From positions 26,722,001 through 26,786,000 of the forward strand of contig NC_081827.1 of NCBI RefSeq assembly GCF_030867095.1: a stretch of 64,000 nucleotides of DNA, written 5' to 3'. Source of the stretch: Alligator mississippiensis. Its lineage: Eukaryota; Chordata; Crocodylia; Alligatoridae. Within the stretch, counting starts at the first letter, position 1, and each line of letters begins with the position of its first letter. The position numbers and the translations under genes are program-made. The notes beneath the pieces were generated by a model that did not search any database, had not been told where the DNA came from, and was given only the letters and a program-made list of their open reading frames with translations. Shown piece by piece: positions 35,401-47,394 of the stretch.

Positions 35401-35802
35401 TAACTGGTCTGGCATTTCCTGGGGGCTCCCCCACCACTAGGAGCCCCACCAGGCCACTCATCCCCAGCAGGGTGTAGTTTTAGGTCATGCCCAGGACCAA
35501 GAACCTCCTATTCATCCCCATAAGCAGTTGCCCTTACCTCCAGGGTTGTTCCTTCTGCAGCTCAGGTAGCTGATGTTTCTGCCTGGCTGGCAGCAACAGA
35601 CTGCAGCATTTATGTACTAGGGTCTCAAAATGACTGCCGCCATCTGGCACCTGCTGAATGCCTGACCCAGCCCTTAAAGTCGCAGGCACCAACAGTGCCC
35701 TGCCACACACATACATTTGTCTGCTCCAATGTGCCAGAGATACGGCAGGTCAATTAATCGAGTCTGCTCTGCACATGAGCTTATGTGCCTGGTGCTGCAT
35801 TG

Positions 35803-35959
35803 CATGCTTTTGTATAAACAGCGAAATGTGTGTCAGCGCTGAGAAAATGGCGGCGGTGCACTTTTGAACTAAAACACCTCCAATGTGTTTTAGTTCAAAA
35901 GCATGCCGCCACCATTTTCTCAGTGCGGATGCACATTTTGCCATTTATACAAATGCATG
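35803..35959. repeat. 75-bp-arm inverted repeat
   Basis: Arms 35803-35877 and 35885-35959 pair around a 7-base loop (CTCCAAT). Conserved blocks in both are TTGTATAAA, AAATGTG, TGAGAAAATGG, GGCGG and TTTTGAACTAAAACAC. Identity is roughly 80-85 percent. It belongs to the inserted element. Confidence 0.85.
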
Positions 35960-35960
35960 G

Positions 35961-36002
35961 GCCACAGCGCTGGGTGCTTTTAAAAGCACCCAGTGCTGTG
36001 GC
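35961..36002. repeat. 21-bp-arm palindrome
   Basis: GCCACAGCGCTGGGTGCTTT(T) meets its complement directly, with 20 of 21 bases paired and no spacer. It sits next to the 75-bp-arm hairpin near the right end of the same element. Confidence 0.85.
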
Positions 36003-36192
36003 ACAAGCATGTGTACAAATGCCCTAAGTGTTGATCTACGTTGGTTTTCTTCGACACATCCAGAGTTACATAGCAGGCACTACAGAAGACTCTGTCTCCA
36101 TTTGCGTGAAAGGTCCCTGCAGGACACTGTCTTACATGGTCCAGCACTGACATGTATTTGGCTGTTTTGGAGGATTTCTTAGTGTTCATCAC

Positions 36193-38587
36193 CCCCGCTC
36201 CATATCAGGCTGTAGCATGCTGTAGCACAGGACTGGGCAAAATCTGGTCTGCAGGGATTTTGCCTAGCCTGTGGCGTGGAGGTCAGACTCCATTTCTAGG
36301 CAGCCCCAGCAGTGCTGGCTCCTTCAGCTGCTGCTGCTGGACCTGGCCCTGCTGCCCAGGCACCCTGGCCCATCTGCGCTGCACCCACCACTGGAGGCGG
36401 GACCCGGGCATACAGGGCATGTGGCCAGGCAGCTGGGATGCGGCCATGGACTGGTGAGGAGTAGCATTTGGGAGCAAGACAGGTAGGTGGGGCTGGAGAG
36501 ACCCTGGGATCTTGGGGCAGTGACAGTGCAGGACAAGGGCCTTTGTCCCGGGGCAGAGTCATGATCCACTGCCCACATGCCCCTGTATCAGGTGCCAGTT
36601 CGTTGGGCAGGGATGTGCAGGGAGTGAATCATGGCTCTGTCCTGGCTTTGGCCCTGGCTCTGCACTGTCACCACCCTAGGGCCACAGGGTTATAACAGCA
36701 CAGGGCTGGGGCCAGGTTCTGTGAGTAGGGATATACGGGGAGCACACTGTCTCCCCCCCTGGGTCTTAGCACTGTTTTACCCCTGTGTCTCTTCCCCTGG
36801 TCCCAGCACTGCTTGCCCCCATGCTTGGGCAAGGGGCATGGCACCAAGCCAGCACTACTGAGCCAGGCAGTGATCCTGAGCTCTATGCTGCTAGGAGGTG
36901 TCCTATGTTCCTGGACAGCTCTCCCCAGCTCCCCAGAGCCCCTGCCAGCCCATGGCTGGCACCCATGGGAGCCTGAAGTTCCCCTGGCTGCTGCAGGGGG
37001 CAGAGCAGCAGGAGGTCAGGAGCAGCCCTAACCTGAACTGCTCCTGTTGGGAGCAAATTTGGTCCCGACAGGGGCGCACGTGTAGATGTGCACCTGGGAG
37101 CACTTTAATGAGCCTGAATTTTCTTCACAGAAAATTCAGGTGCATTAATTGCATGTATAGATGCACCCACAGAGCTTTAGGTTACCTTGGCTAGACTGCT
37201 TCCAACACCCAAGCTAGCTTTATGGCTCAGTATTGTGCTATGTAGACATACTCTTTGATCTTGTCTGGGGACAGGGAGTTGTATAAGGGGTGTATCAGGA
37301 ACCAGGCTATTAATTCTACTTTTTCTGCAGTTGTTCTGTCTGGCAAGCTGCCTAAAGTTCACCAACTAACACTGGCCTTTGCCTCCCCATATAATCCATC
37401 CCCTAAGATGTCCCCCTATTTGGATCATACACCCAAACTTCTAATTGTTCACCATCACTCTTGAATGACAAAACACAAGTGGTTCATCAGACTAGGACTG
37501 TGACAAGAAGGCTTGGGATAGGGGCTAGAGAGAGAAATATATTCATTATAGAAAATCATCATGTGTGGATTTTTTATCATGTGGGTATTCAGGGGAATAT
37601 GAAACATAGATATTTGCATATGTAAGATTCCATTTCCTTGTACTGAGAGAGGTGCCCAGAAGGTCCTGCAGCTAAACCATTTTAAGATAACAATATAGAT
37701 GTGAAGAACAATACAAGGCTTAAGCTAGATCAGCAAAGCTAGCATAGATACATGAACCATTTTTTTCAAGCCAGTTAAACCCAATCTGGTGGCTATATTC
37801 TAAATTGTCTTGGTGAATTAAAAAGATATAGAAGCCGGCTCATAGCCAGCCAATCAAGTCAGGGCAAGTGAAAATAAAAAAAACAGAAGTGAAAGAAGTG
37901 ACAGGTGTTTGCTAGAAAAAAAATGAAAGAGATTATATGGTTCTCTGGATTGTAAAATATTAACACACACATACACAAAACCCCTTGTAAACACCCTACA
38001 TGATGGCTCTCTTATGTCTGTGTTTGAATAAGGAGACACTTTGCCAAATTTTCCAAAAACACCTTCACACATTTCTCGTAAGACATGCACAGAAAAATGC
38101 AATAAAGCTACTAAAAAAACTAGCTTTTCTTTCAAAAATTTAGGAAAAAGTAGGTTCTCTCTTTTAATGCCCAGCCGCTTCGGTCCTCTGTGTACCCCTA
38201 GTGGAAGACAGTGCACATGCACCCCCTGAGCATGGCTGTGCACCCCCTGCAAAAAGGCACTGTCGACACTGTCAGCAGCACCTGTGGGCGACCGCCACTC
38301 TACATCCTGCCGCAAACACCGCCGGCAGCATCTATGGGCAGTCCACGATTGCCCCTGGCTACCGCCGATGCTGTCGGTGGTGCCTGCGGGTGGTCACCCC
38401 CCCCCCCCCCCATTCCCACTGCCAACAGTGCCAGCGGCACCTGTGGGAGCTCCACACTTGATGCTGCTGTGCTCCCTCTGCTGCCACTGACTGCACTCCA
38501 GCCGCTGCCAGCGCAGCCATGCCCCCCAGCTGCCAGGGGCATGCACCGTTCATGCAACTGTCTCATCTGGAAGGTTCCTGCTATGTA
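36193..38587. other. GC-rich repeat-like sequence, then unassigned DNA
   Basis: 36230-37050 is GC-rich with compositional frames on both strands. A short palindrome, CCTGAATTTTC...GAAAATTCAGG, lies at about 37113-37140. 37250-38160 is AT-rich and 38200-38560 is GC-rich with a C homopolymer near 38398. No gene is supported. Confidence 0.45.
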
Positions 38588-39256
38588 CTGCATTTTCTTG
38601 CATACAGCATGCACCTGTATATAGTACGCTCTTTGTTTTTAAAAGGGAGCCTGAAGGGAAAAGAACTTTTGTGGCAAGTGAGTTGCTGCTGCTAGGAAGT
38701 TGAGCATGCTGCCAGCCCCATGCACCAAATGGGGCTCATGAACCAATCTGGCATACCAAGCCTGACTCCATGTGCTGCCTCTGGAGCCGTGTGCCAGGTC
38801 TGACTGTGTTTGCTGAGTCTGGGACTGCATGCTGAGCTGACCCCCATCCACTGACTCTGGGGTTATGCGCTGAGTTGGCCTCCCCCCTATTGACTCCAGA
38901 GCCGCTTGCCAGGTCCAACTTAGCATGCTGGCTTTGGGCCATGCAATGGGGCTGACCCTGCACACCAGGTCTGGCAATGAACCAACATTGTACACTGGCC
39001 TGATCCAGTATGTGTGGCCCTCTCATCTGCATGGGGGGCTCCCCACAGGTCCAGAAATTTGGTGGTAGGGTAGCAGTGGCAGCATTAATTACTGTGCTTC
39101 CCAGAGCCACAGCAACTAACACTGCCACTGATCCCTTGCTCCCAAATTTCTGGACCTGTGGTGATCAATTTTTCTCACATATAATGTATATGCACCCAAT
39201 TTTCACCAGCTGGTTTTGCGGGGAAAGATTCAGGTTATAGGCAAGAAAATATGGCA
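38588..39256. mobile_element. putative TIR element
   Basis: ATTTTCTTGCATAC at 38592 and TATAGGCAAGAAAAT at 39236-39250 form inverted ends about 660 bp apart. The interior is a degenerate GC-rich tract of Leu/Ser/Pro composition with CTGACTCTGG-like units. No coding region and no clear target duplication are seen. Confidence 0.5.
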
Positions 39257-39781
39257 ACATCTAACCAGCTACATGTGGCAATATTTTGGCATCAAACTTT
39301 TCAACTGGGGTGGGAGGGAAAGGGGGAGTGGAATCCAAGCAAAACTAAGTACTCTACTTCATCTTGCAATTGTGCTGGGTTTTCTGGCCTCTCATCCCCC
39401 TTCACTTGCATATTGTTTATAAATTGTAAACTTCTCTGGGCTAGTATCTTGCACATACAGCAGTCTATAAAGCATATACGGTGCTATTGGTGATACACAA
39501 ACAAGTAACAGTAACTTACTGTGTTCCCCTAGATATTTTTCTTCCTTTCTCTGCTAGCTTTCACTCCACATTTTTCTTCTGTGTCTTTCTCTTAGTCTTT
39601 TCCTCCTGATTACATGTTCTACCTCTTTTCTGCTTTTGCTTTCTGTCTCCCTCCACTCTCCCAAGTATTTTAACATATGTTTTTCTCATCACCCTCCAGA
39701 TCACCCCCTGACTCCTATTGACCGCTCCCCTTCTCCCTTGTTTTCTGGATCTCTCTCTTCACTCACAACCTCTCCCTCTGG

Positions 39782-40026
39782 AGAATCATAGAAAATGAGG
39801 GTTGGAAGGGACTTCAGGAAGTCATCTAGTCCAACCCCCCGCTCAAAGCAGAACCATCCCCAACTAGATCATCTCAGCCAGAGCTTTGTGTATCCAGGCC
39901 TTCCAAACCTCCAAGGATGGAGATTCCCCCACCTCTCTGAGTAACCTGTTCCAGTGCTTTACTACCCTGCTAGTGAGAAAATTCTTCCTACTATCTAACT
40001 GAAACTTCCCTTGCTGCAACTTGAGC
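39782..40026 (-). mobile_element. CR1 3' terminal fragment
   Basis: Reverse CR1 end: GGGTTGGAAGGGACTTCAGG, CATCTAGTCCAACCCCCC, AAGGATGGAGATTCCCCCAC, TAACCTGTTCCAGTGC. On the minus strand it still reads RVVKHWNRLLREVGESPSL. It is the same subfamily as 10281-10905. Confidence 0.85.
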
Positions 40027-43000
40027 ATTCCCTGCCTTTTTATCCCCCTTTCATCACCAACTTCCCTCATCCCTCTTACCCCCAACCCCAAGGGAAGCCT
40101 TTTCTCTCTGTCTTCTCTACTCCTCAGGGACCTCCCATCCTATGGAGGATGTCTTCACTGTCTCCCCTCATGGCTCTCTCTGCAGTTGCTGACCTCTCAG
40201 GCTTTGCCTCCTGCCCAGGACACCTTGCTTCATCCCCTGCCTCCTATGGGAAGGTGACAGTATCCAGTGGCTTCAGGCTTAGTGTCCCTCTCCCTCCTGT
40301 GGGCTGGGTTCCCTGTCCATTAGGAATCCCATTCGTTTGTTCAGTCTCTTTCCCCATTCCCAGCAGTGGGTCCCCCCAGCAGGCTTCTGGCTTTTCCTTC
40401 AGCCTCTCCTCTGCCCCCTTCCTGCAGGGAGGACAAAAAGAAGGGGCTGGCAACATTTTTCCTCCTTTTTTCCCTGAGTCTCCTCCATTCTGTCCCCTAC
40501 CCCAGCTAGTGAAAGGGTACATGTGGTCTCCACTTGCACACACACTTGTGTGGGGAGACACCCCTGAGCCTTCCCTCCTGGGGATAAAGAGCTGTGGGCC
40601 TCCTCCAGGGCCTCCTGGCTGTGGAGGCTGGTGTTGCCCTTATTTTGCTCAAGGTGCTCAGAACAAGTGGGAAACAGTCCGCAAAATCAAGACCAGAACA
40701 GCCCCCCCTGCTATTTGGAGGTCATCAGAGTCCCTGCTCAGTGCAGAGGCAAGGCTCAGGCACACCAGGGAGCCTGTGAAGAGTAAATGGTGCCTCCTAC
40801 TGCTGAAAGTCTGCTTTAAGTCACAAAATGAATGCCTGCATTTGGACCCCATCTTCCCCAGTGCCTTGGAGTTGTTTCAGACCATTACAAAAACAAGCAA
40901 ACAAGGAGAGAGAGTTGGATTTGAACATGGGTTCAAATTTCCTGAAGGTTTGTGTTTGTTGGATATGGGTTCCTGCTCACATTACACCTGCTTTAATGTA
41001 GGCCAGATTTTGGCCCTAAATACTGGACAGAAAAGAAAGACAAACTGGTTCGGATAAAACAAAGCTCTTTATTTCCTCCCCAGTTCTTGCCCACTTTTAG
41101 AAACCAACTCAAATGAAATTCTGCTCAAGGTTCTGAAATGATTTGACAGTTGTTGTGGTACCGCCTATTTCCAGCCTGTATAAGAACCAGAAGTGTCAAA
41201 ATTGCAGGAGAAAGCCTGTTTTTCTTGTATTTCAGGCCAAGACTGGAAGCAGAAGTGCCAAAAATCAATTGAATTTTATCTATTGTATTTATAGAGCATC
41301 TTATAGATTCCCATATCTAAGTGCTAAATTTGCAAGACTCTTTAAATTCTAGTCCAATCATGGGCGACTGGTGCCTCCTGAGTCTGGGGGGGCACCAGAT
41401 TGCCGATGGACACAGGGCCCCCAACTACCAATCGCCAATGGGGGGGGTCCCCCAGCAGCACACCCTCATGCACCCCCTATGCGTTGCCAGTGAGTCCAAT
41501 CTAACAGATTCAAGGTGTTTGACTCGTGAGTAATCTTAAGAAAGGCACCTGACATTCTAGATGTCAATCTGAATGGATCCCAAAATCCTTACTGTTTATT
41601 TGGGCACAGTTAACTATGTTCCTGATAGGAAAACTAGCTGAAATACAACAATATGTCTGACATTTAAGCAGTTATTTACATATAATACATTTGAATCAAA
41701 TATTTCTCTTTACATGATATAAGCAGGTCAACCTCTGCTGGCCTAGTTATTAAGATAGAAGGCAGAGTAGATTTGCACCTTAAAACTACAGCTCTCTATT
41801 TATTAATGAACGCTGGTATGCTGATATTGCTGGTAAAGGGTGCAAGATGGATAGCTGAGACAGCTTACAAATTCCTTAGATTTGGCCTATATAAATATTT
41901 TTGGACCTAAGGCCTTCAGACTTTTTAACAGGATAATAACATCTAGTAATCAGCACCTTATACAAGTGATTCTTGCTTTCTATATATACAGTGACACCTA
42001 GTATACACAGAAACTATAACACTAATGAAAAACTAAACAACACAATCGTATAGAGATATAAAGCAGCAACAAAAAACATAAAATAACCATTTAAGTAAAA
42101 TCTCTGAGTGTACTTCTGCCTTCAGATATATTTTAAGTCAATTGGGGCTGTTCCCATGTGTTTGGTGGCAGTCCTGGGTGCAGTGCTAGCTGTTGTTTTT
42201 AAAATCTTCCTTTTATTGACAGACAAAAATATGCTATTCCTTTAAGAGACAGTGGGCATCTGTGGATTCCCTCTGTCTGTATGTGTTTAATTTTGCTAAA
42301 TAATAAAAATAATTTCAAATAAAAATGTTCAAGTTCAGCCCAGTTACCAAACACAAACTCCTCTGCTCTCTTATGTGGAAGTGAATTCTTATTTTGCATG
42401 TATTGAAATATGCTAAATGTAAAATATTAGATATTATTTAGCCAAGAAGCCTGTAATAATTTGGTAACGCAAAACCAGCTTCTTTTTCTGCACTAGTGGA
42501 ACTTTTGTCCTCGGCATCACACTTACTAATTGCTTAAGAATGTTATTGAAATTGCAATTCACAGTACAGAAAAATCTAGTGAAAAGCATCCTGTAGAGTG
42601 AGCAGTAAATCTAACCGAAGATATTCTTCTCCAAGATACATATTTAGATTGCAAGCTCTTTGGGTGGTCTGCTGAGTCTGTACAGCAGAATGGAGACCCA
42701 TTCTCAGTTGGCCCTTATGTACTACTTTAACAGTTATTATTGTTATTTATTATTAATAATATTATTAATAATGCATTATCCTAATAGTAATATACAACTG
42801 TAATATCAAAGTCACCTGCAAAATAAATAGTAGCATTTTACTAAATATATGCTGAAATGAACTATATAATATTGTAGACTTTAAAATATGTCTGGGACCC
42901 CAGCAAAGTCAGCATGAGTAACAGAAAGAAAGTTCTCTTGCCCCTAAACCAGTGGTTCTAAACCTTTCTAGGCTCAAACCATTCCTCCATAACTTTTTGG

Positions 43001-44021
43001 AAGTTAGCACCATCCTGGTTGAGAAACACTAAGCTCGAATGTAGCTGGTGCTCGGTGAAGGATGAAAGGTGGGCAGGGCCTCACCCCATGGTGCTCTGCT
43101 TCTTCCATCCCCTTCCCTCTCCCCATCCCTGGTCTGCAGAGCTGCTTTGGACAGCAGAGTTGTTCCTTTGGCAACTCACATGATGGCAACCATAGCCACT
43201 TGCACTCGCAGCCCATCCTGCTGGCCCTGGAAACACGGAAGGAGCCAGGGGATAAGCTTGGCTGAAAAGTGTGACCTGATTGCACCACATCCCTTGCCCA
43301 TCCATGTGCATGTCAAAGTAAGCTACTGGGAGTGGGGGGCCGCCAGGGGGAGGAGGAAGGGTAGGGAGCAGCTGCAGGCATTGCTTGTATGCAGGACAGA
43401 AGGAAGAGCAGAATGAATATGTGATGAAATATGGTTGTAAAAAGACCTGCATGCAGTCTCATGATCACAAAAGCTGATGTAACAACAGATGGTAAATTCC
43501 CTGATTTAGAAAGAAATGTCTACATTTGGGCTCCTGGAAATGGTCTGTCTTGGACAACTGATGGAGGCAATAAGGTCTGACCATACCTCTTCTATATATG
43601 TTAAACAGAAAGAAACACAGGGTGGCAGAAATTCTCAAATATTGGGGAATTTCACCATCGCATCTATGGGTAACTATTTTTGCCTATCAACAATAGGGAA
43701 TTCTTTTGATACATCAGTGGAGAAATGAGACTGCCAAGCCATCACCATCAGATGGGCTGGATGTAACTATCCCATCTGCAGAATATCATGGTACAAGTTG
43801 TAGTACTGTCCTTTCTACCTATCTAGTAGCAAATTGTGTACCAGGAAACAAGAAACCAGGTAATCCAAACAGTCACTGAATTGCCATGCACACACTTTTA
43901 AAGTAACACTGGATGCTTTACATTGGAATAGCAGACAATGCAAATATCTTAGACATAACTGATTTCAGTAATTACAGTAAATGATTGAAACAGTTCTTTA
44001 TCCAGCCTTTTAGCCAGTGCA
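40027..44021. other. intergenic sequence, one MITE only
   Basis: 40040-40860 is pyrimidine-rich and produces a 348-codon frame that begins inside the CR1 fragment; I do not consider it a gene. 41050-42940 is AT-rich, with TTATTAT microsatellite at about 42727-42770. Apart from the MITE at 42950 nothing is supported. Confidence 0.5.
42950..43031. mobile_element. short hAT MITE fragment
   Basis: CAGTGGTTCTAAACC at 42950 and GGTTGAGAAACACT at 43017-43030 are inverted ends of the common CAGTGGTTCTCAACC hAT type, only about 80 bp apart. No clear target duplication. Confidence 0.5.
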
Positions 44022-46005
44022 GTTCATAGATTCATAGATTCATAGATGTTAGGGTCGGAAGGGACCTCAATAGATCATCGAGTCCGACCCCCTGCATAAG
44101 CAGGAAAGAGTGCTGGGTCTAGATGACCCCAGCTAGATACTCATCTAACCTCCTCTTGAAGACCCCCAGGGTAGGGGAGAGCACCACCTCCCTTGGGAGC
44201 CCGTTCCAGACCTTGGCCACTCGAACTGTGAAGAAGTTCTTCCTAATGTCCAATCTAAATCTGCTCTCTGCTAGCTTGTGGCCATTGTTTCTTGTAACCC
44301 CCGGGGGCGCCTTGGTGAATAAATACTCACCAATTCCCTTCTGTGCCCCTGTGATGAACTTAAAGGCAGCCACAAGGTCGCCTCTCAACCTTCTCTTGCG
44401 GAGGCTGAAAAGGTCCAGTTTCTCTAGTCTCTCCTCGTAGGGCTTGGTCTGCAGGCCCTTGACCATATGAGTTGCCCTTCTCTGGACCCTCTCCAGGTTA
44501 TCCGCATCCTTCTTGAAGTGTGGCGTCCAGAATTGCACACAGTACTCCAACTGCGGTCTGACCAGCGCCCTATAGAGGGGAAGTATCACCTCCTTGGACC
44601 TATTCGTCATGCATCTGCTGATGCACGATAAAGTGCCATTGGCTTTTCTGATGGCTTCATCACACTGCTGGCTCATGTTCATCTTGGAGTCCACTAGGAC
44701 TCCAAGATCCCTTTCCACCTCTGTGCCACCCAGCAGGTCATTCCCTAGGCTGTAGGTGTGCTGGACATTTTTCCTCCCTAGGTGCAGCACTTTGCATTTC
44801 TCCTTGTTGAACTGCATCCTGTTGTTTTCTGCCCACTTGTCCAACCTATCCAGGTCTGCCTGCAGCTGTTCCCTGCCCTCCGGCGTGTCCACTTCTCCCC
44901 ATAGCTTTGTGTCATCTGCAAACTTGGACAGAGTACATTTGACTCCCTCGTCCAAGTCACTGATGAAGACATTAAAGAGTATCGGTCCAAGGACCGAGCC
45001 CTGCGGGACCCCACTGCCCACTCCCTTCCAGGTCGAGACCGACCCATCCACCACGACTCCTTGGGTGCGACCCTCTAGCCAATTCGCCACCCACCGGACT
45101 GTGCAGTCATCCACATCACAGCCTCTTAACTTGTTCACCAGTATGGGGTGGGATACTGTATCGAAGGCCTTCCTGAAGTCTAAGTATATGACATCCACCC
45201 CTCCTCCTGTGTCCAGGTGTTTCGTAACCTGGTCATAGAAAGAGACTAGGTTGGTCAGGCACGATCTGCCCGCCACAAACCCATGCTGGTTTCCCCTCAG
45301 CATAATTTGCCCTGCTGGGCTCTCACAAATGTGAGCCTTGATAATTTTTTCAAAGACTTTACCAAGGATGGAGGTGAGACTGACTGGCCTATAGTTGCCC
45401 GGGTCCTCCTTCCTCCCCTTTTTGAAAATGGGGACCACGTTAGCCCTTTTCCAGTCCTCCGGGACTTGGCCCGTGCGCCACGAGTGTTCGAATATTCCCG
45501 CCAGTGGCTCTGCAATGATGTCGGCCAGTGCCTTCAGCACCCTCGGATGGAGCCCATCCGGGCCTGCCAACTTAAAGGCATCCAGTTCTTCCAAGTGACT
45601 CTGCACCACCTCAGGATCTACATATGGAAGTCTGGCGCCTTGCTGCTGCCTCTCTACAACCCCAGTGAGAGACTTGTCGTGCCCCTCGCTTAGGAACACT
45701 GAGGCAAAGAACTCGTTGAGGAGTTCAGCCTTGTCCCCCCTGTCCGTCACCAATTATTTCTGCCCATTTAGCAGGGGTCCTATTCCTCCCTGGGCCTTCC
45801 TTTTACTCCCTATATATCTAAAAAACAATTTCTTGTTGTCTTTTACTTGGGTTGCCATCCTCAGCTCCATGGTAGCTTTGGCCCTCCTAACTGCCTCCCT
45901 ACAAGCACGAGCAGAGGAGGTATATTCATCTTTAGTGATCTCACCCTGTTTCCACTTTTTATGTGCTCCCCTTTTGGCCCTTAGGCTGCCCTGGATTTCT
46001 CATGG
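44022..46005 (-). mobile_element. CR1 LINE with nearly open reverse transcriptase
   Basis: The longest retroelement in the window. Minus-strand order is: linker region, one in-frame TAA (45754-45756), then an open 544-codon frame at 45753-44119 with the full RT core and C-terminus. The 3' end on the minus strand carries tandem ATCTATGA-type units (44022-44048). The endonuclease region is missing, so it is 5'-truncated near 46005. The single stop and clean frame suggest a younger insertion than the other CR1 pieces. Confidence 0.92.
44119..45753 (-). CDS. CR1 reverse transcriptase open frame
   Basis: A non-LTR reverse transcriptase that would prime on nicked genomic target DNA. Visible motifs in order are KAELLNEFFASVF, GPDGLHPRVLKALAD, NYRPVSLTSILGKVFEKII, DVIYLDFRKAFDTVSH (catalytic Asp), GVPQGSVLGPILFN, KFADDTKLW (catalytic FADD box), [18 protein letters not shown] and YEERLEKLDLF, ending RLDEYLAGVI-stop. 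The ATG at 45753 is not a natural start: the frame continues upstream through a TAA to KRKAQGGIGPLLNGQK. Without its 5' endonuclease it is not expected to move by itself. Confidence 0.85.
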   Translation of the reverse strand: MVTDRGDKAELLNEFFASVFLSEGHDKSLTGVVERQQQGARLPYVDPEVVQSHLEELDAFKLAGPDGLHPRVLKALADIIAEPLAGIFEHSWRTGQVPEDWKRANVVPIFKKGRKEDPGNYRPVSLTSILGKVFEKIIKAHICESPAGQIMLRGNQHGFVAGRSCLTNLVSFYDQVTKHLDTGGGVDVIYLDFRKAFDTVSHPILVNKLRGCDVDDCTVRWVANWLEGRTQGVVVDGSVSTWKGVGSGVPQGSVLGPILFNVFISDLDEGVKCTLSKFADDTKLWGEVDTPEGREQLQADLDRLDKWAENNRMQFNKEKCKVLHLGRKNVQHTYSLGNDLLGGTEVERDLGVLVDSKMNMSQQCDEAIRKANGTLSCISRCMTNRSKEVILPLYRALVRPQLEYCVQFWTPHFKKDADNLERVQRRATHMVKGLQTKPYEERLEKLDLFSLRKRRLRGDLVAAFKFITGAQKGIGEYLFTKAPPGVTRNNGHKLAESRFRLDIRKNFFTVRVAKVWNGLPREVVLSPTLGVFKRRLDEYLAGVI

Positions 46006-47394
46006 ATGAAAAGATGAGAACATCCACATTATCCTCCTTCCTGCAACCAACTGACTATGGTCTTTGTGGTACAACATCTGCTGTTATCCTGCCAGCAAAA
46101 TCTCCAGTTCTCAAACCTCTCATCTGACCTCTCAAGATGCCTAATTAGCTCATTCCCAGGCTGCTTGTCTAGCCTACTGCTTCTTCTGTCATCCATTTTG
46201 GGACTTAGAGTGGCTTGCAGAAAGTTCAATAGAAATTTATTTTGTTAAAATGTATAGTCCAATGGAAATTTCACCACTTCATAAAATTGGGCCTATTTCA
46301 CCAGTTTTGTTTCAGGAAAATACCAGGGAGAAAGAATTCTGACAAAAATGGGTTGCTGTTTCTACAAGAAAAGGAATCAATGTTTTTAATTTTAAAGTAT
46401 TAACATTTTATACTATTGAAAATTAATGAAGAGTTGAAAACAATTAAGTTAAAAATAAAGATTGAAAGCAATATGTAACATTTTAATTACATGAAATTGA
46501 ATGTTTCAATAGAGCCCTTTTCAAAAAAAAAAAAAAAGAAAAGAAAAGCAAAACATCCCTTTGTGGACCCTTTTAAAATGTTCAGTTTTACTCCAGTTTT
46601 GAAGTTTGGGTTTGCTTGCAGCAAAAGGAAGATTTTAAAATCCTTTGCAACATAAAACTTCGATCCTCCACACAGCTCTTCTTTACCTCCCTCTAGAGCT
46701 TGGTACTCTGATTTAATGCACTTCCTGTTTCTATGCTTTGGTGTTTATGGAGTCTCTGCTGTCTGCGGGCTACAATACAGCACAAGTTTACACCAGCATA
46801 AATTATATTGGTTTTGTATACTAACATAAATTACAGTGGCATCCAGAGTGGGCAGTCGTGTAACTATCCCAGAGAAAAGTGCATAGTGCAGAAGACAACT
46901 ATTACAGTGCCTTGCCAGTAGGTGGCAGAGAGAGGGCTGTTCGGCTATGCCTTGAATTTTGAACTTGTAGTATGTGGGCAACAATATCCAGTTAGGTCTG
47001 AGCCAGTAGGTACATTGCAGTTAGTGATTTCTGGGATGTAAAGTTTAGGATTGCTGTTATCCCTTTGCATATCATATCATCCCATTTTATTTTGGTTTTC
47101 TTTCCTTCTTTTTTTTATCTAATGGATTCTTATCTTGACTAGGCTGTAATTAAATAAACCTCATGATAGGAGTGCCTTAACCTGCTAACCTAGGTAAAAC
47201 AAAATAAATGGTCTGCCCCCCTGTGAAGGAGGATCAGTTAAAGGACTCTAGAATGTGCCATGCAGATGCCCCATATGGAAAAGAGAGTCAAGGTCAAGAA
47301 GTTCCTGCATGTTTGATCACAACTGATTAATTTGTGCTGCATTCTGCCCGCAGCATGGATGGCTATGCATCAGCCATCCAATGCAGAGTACAGA
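46006..47394. other. no feature recognised
   Basis: Sequence between the CR1 and the Penelope-like element. AT-rich with an A-rich run near 46520. No coding signal. Confidence 0.5.

Larger units (their letters stand above)
34967..36028. mobile_element. hairpin-rich DNA element inserted in the hAT transposase
   Basis: It lies between the zinc-finger and downstream parts of the transposase, whose similarity to CGGBP1 resumes on the far side. Ends are CTAAAGGCATTTATATAC and GTGTACAAATGCCCTAAG, inverted with about 14 of 18 matches. I find no clear target duplication. The right third contains two hairpins (35803-35959 and 35961-36002). No transposase is seen. Superfamily is not determined. Confidence 0.65.
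33520..36192 (-). pseudogene. CGGBP1-like hAT transposase, broken by an insertion
   Basis: Minus strand. An N-terminal BED-like zinc finger (YMSVLDHV, FCSACYVTLD, DQHL) is at 36160-36040. After an interruption comes HMKRKAVAEAEGQSKKQ, then SLEKPDHPKLRDYL and LPAV at 34945-34690, paralleling CGGBP1 (KRKAEFEEQNVRKKQ, LEKADHPAVR). Further along are CNAHILILVSD, FPDVDSLVSSFKKAFKHC, PEPVLTRWNSW (a hAT RW motif) and LLTWFEGWQAVIHHAHNKLM near 33960. Several stops and frame changes plus the insertion 34967-36028 make it non-functional. CGGBP1 itself derives from such transposases. The exact ends of the element are unresolved. Confidence 0.78.

Noticed and set aside
40011..41057. 348-codon plus-strand frame
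   Set aside because: It starts within a CR1 fragment, is pyrimidine-driven (Pro/Ser/Leu-rich), and has no recognisable domain or splice context.
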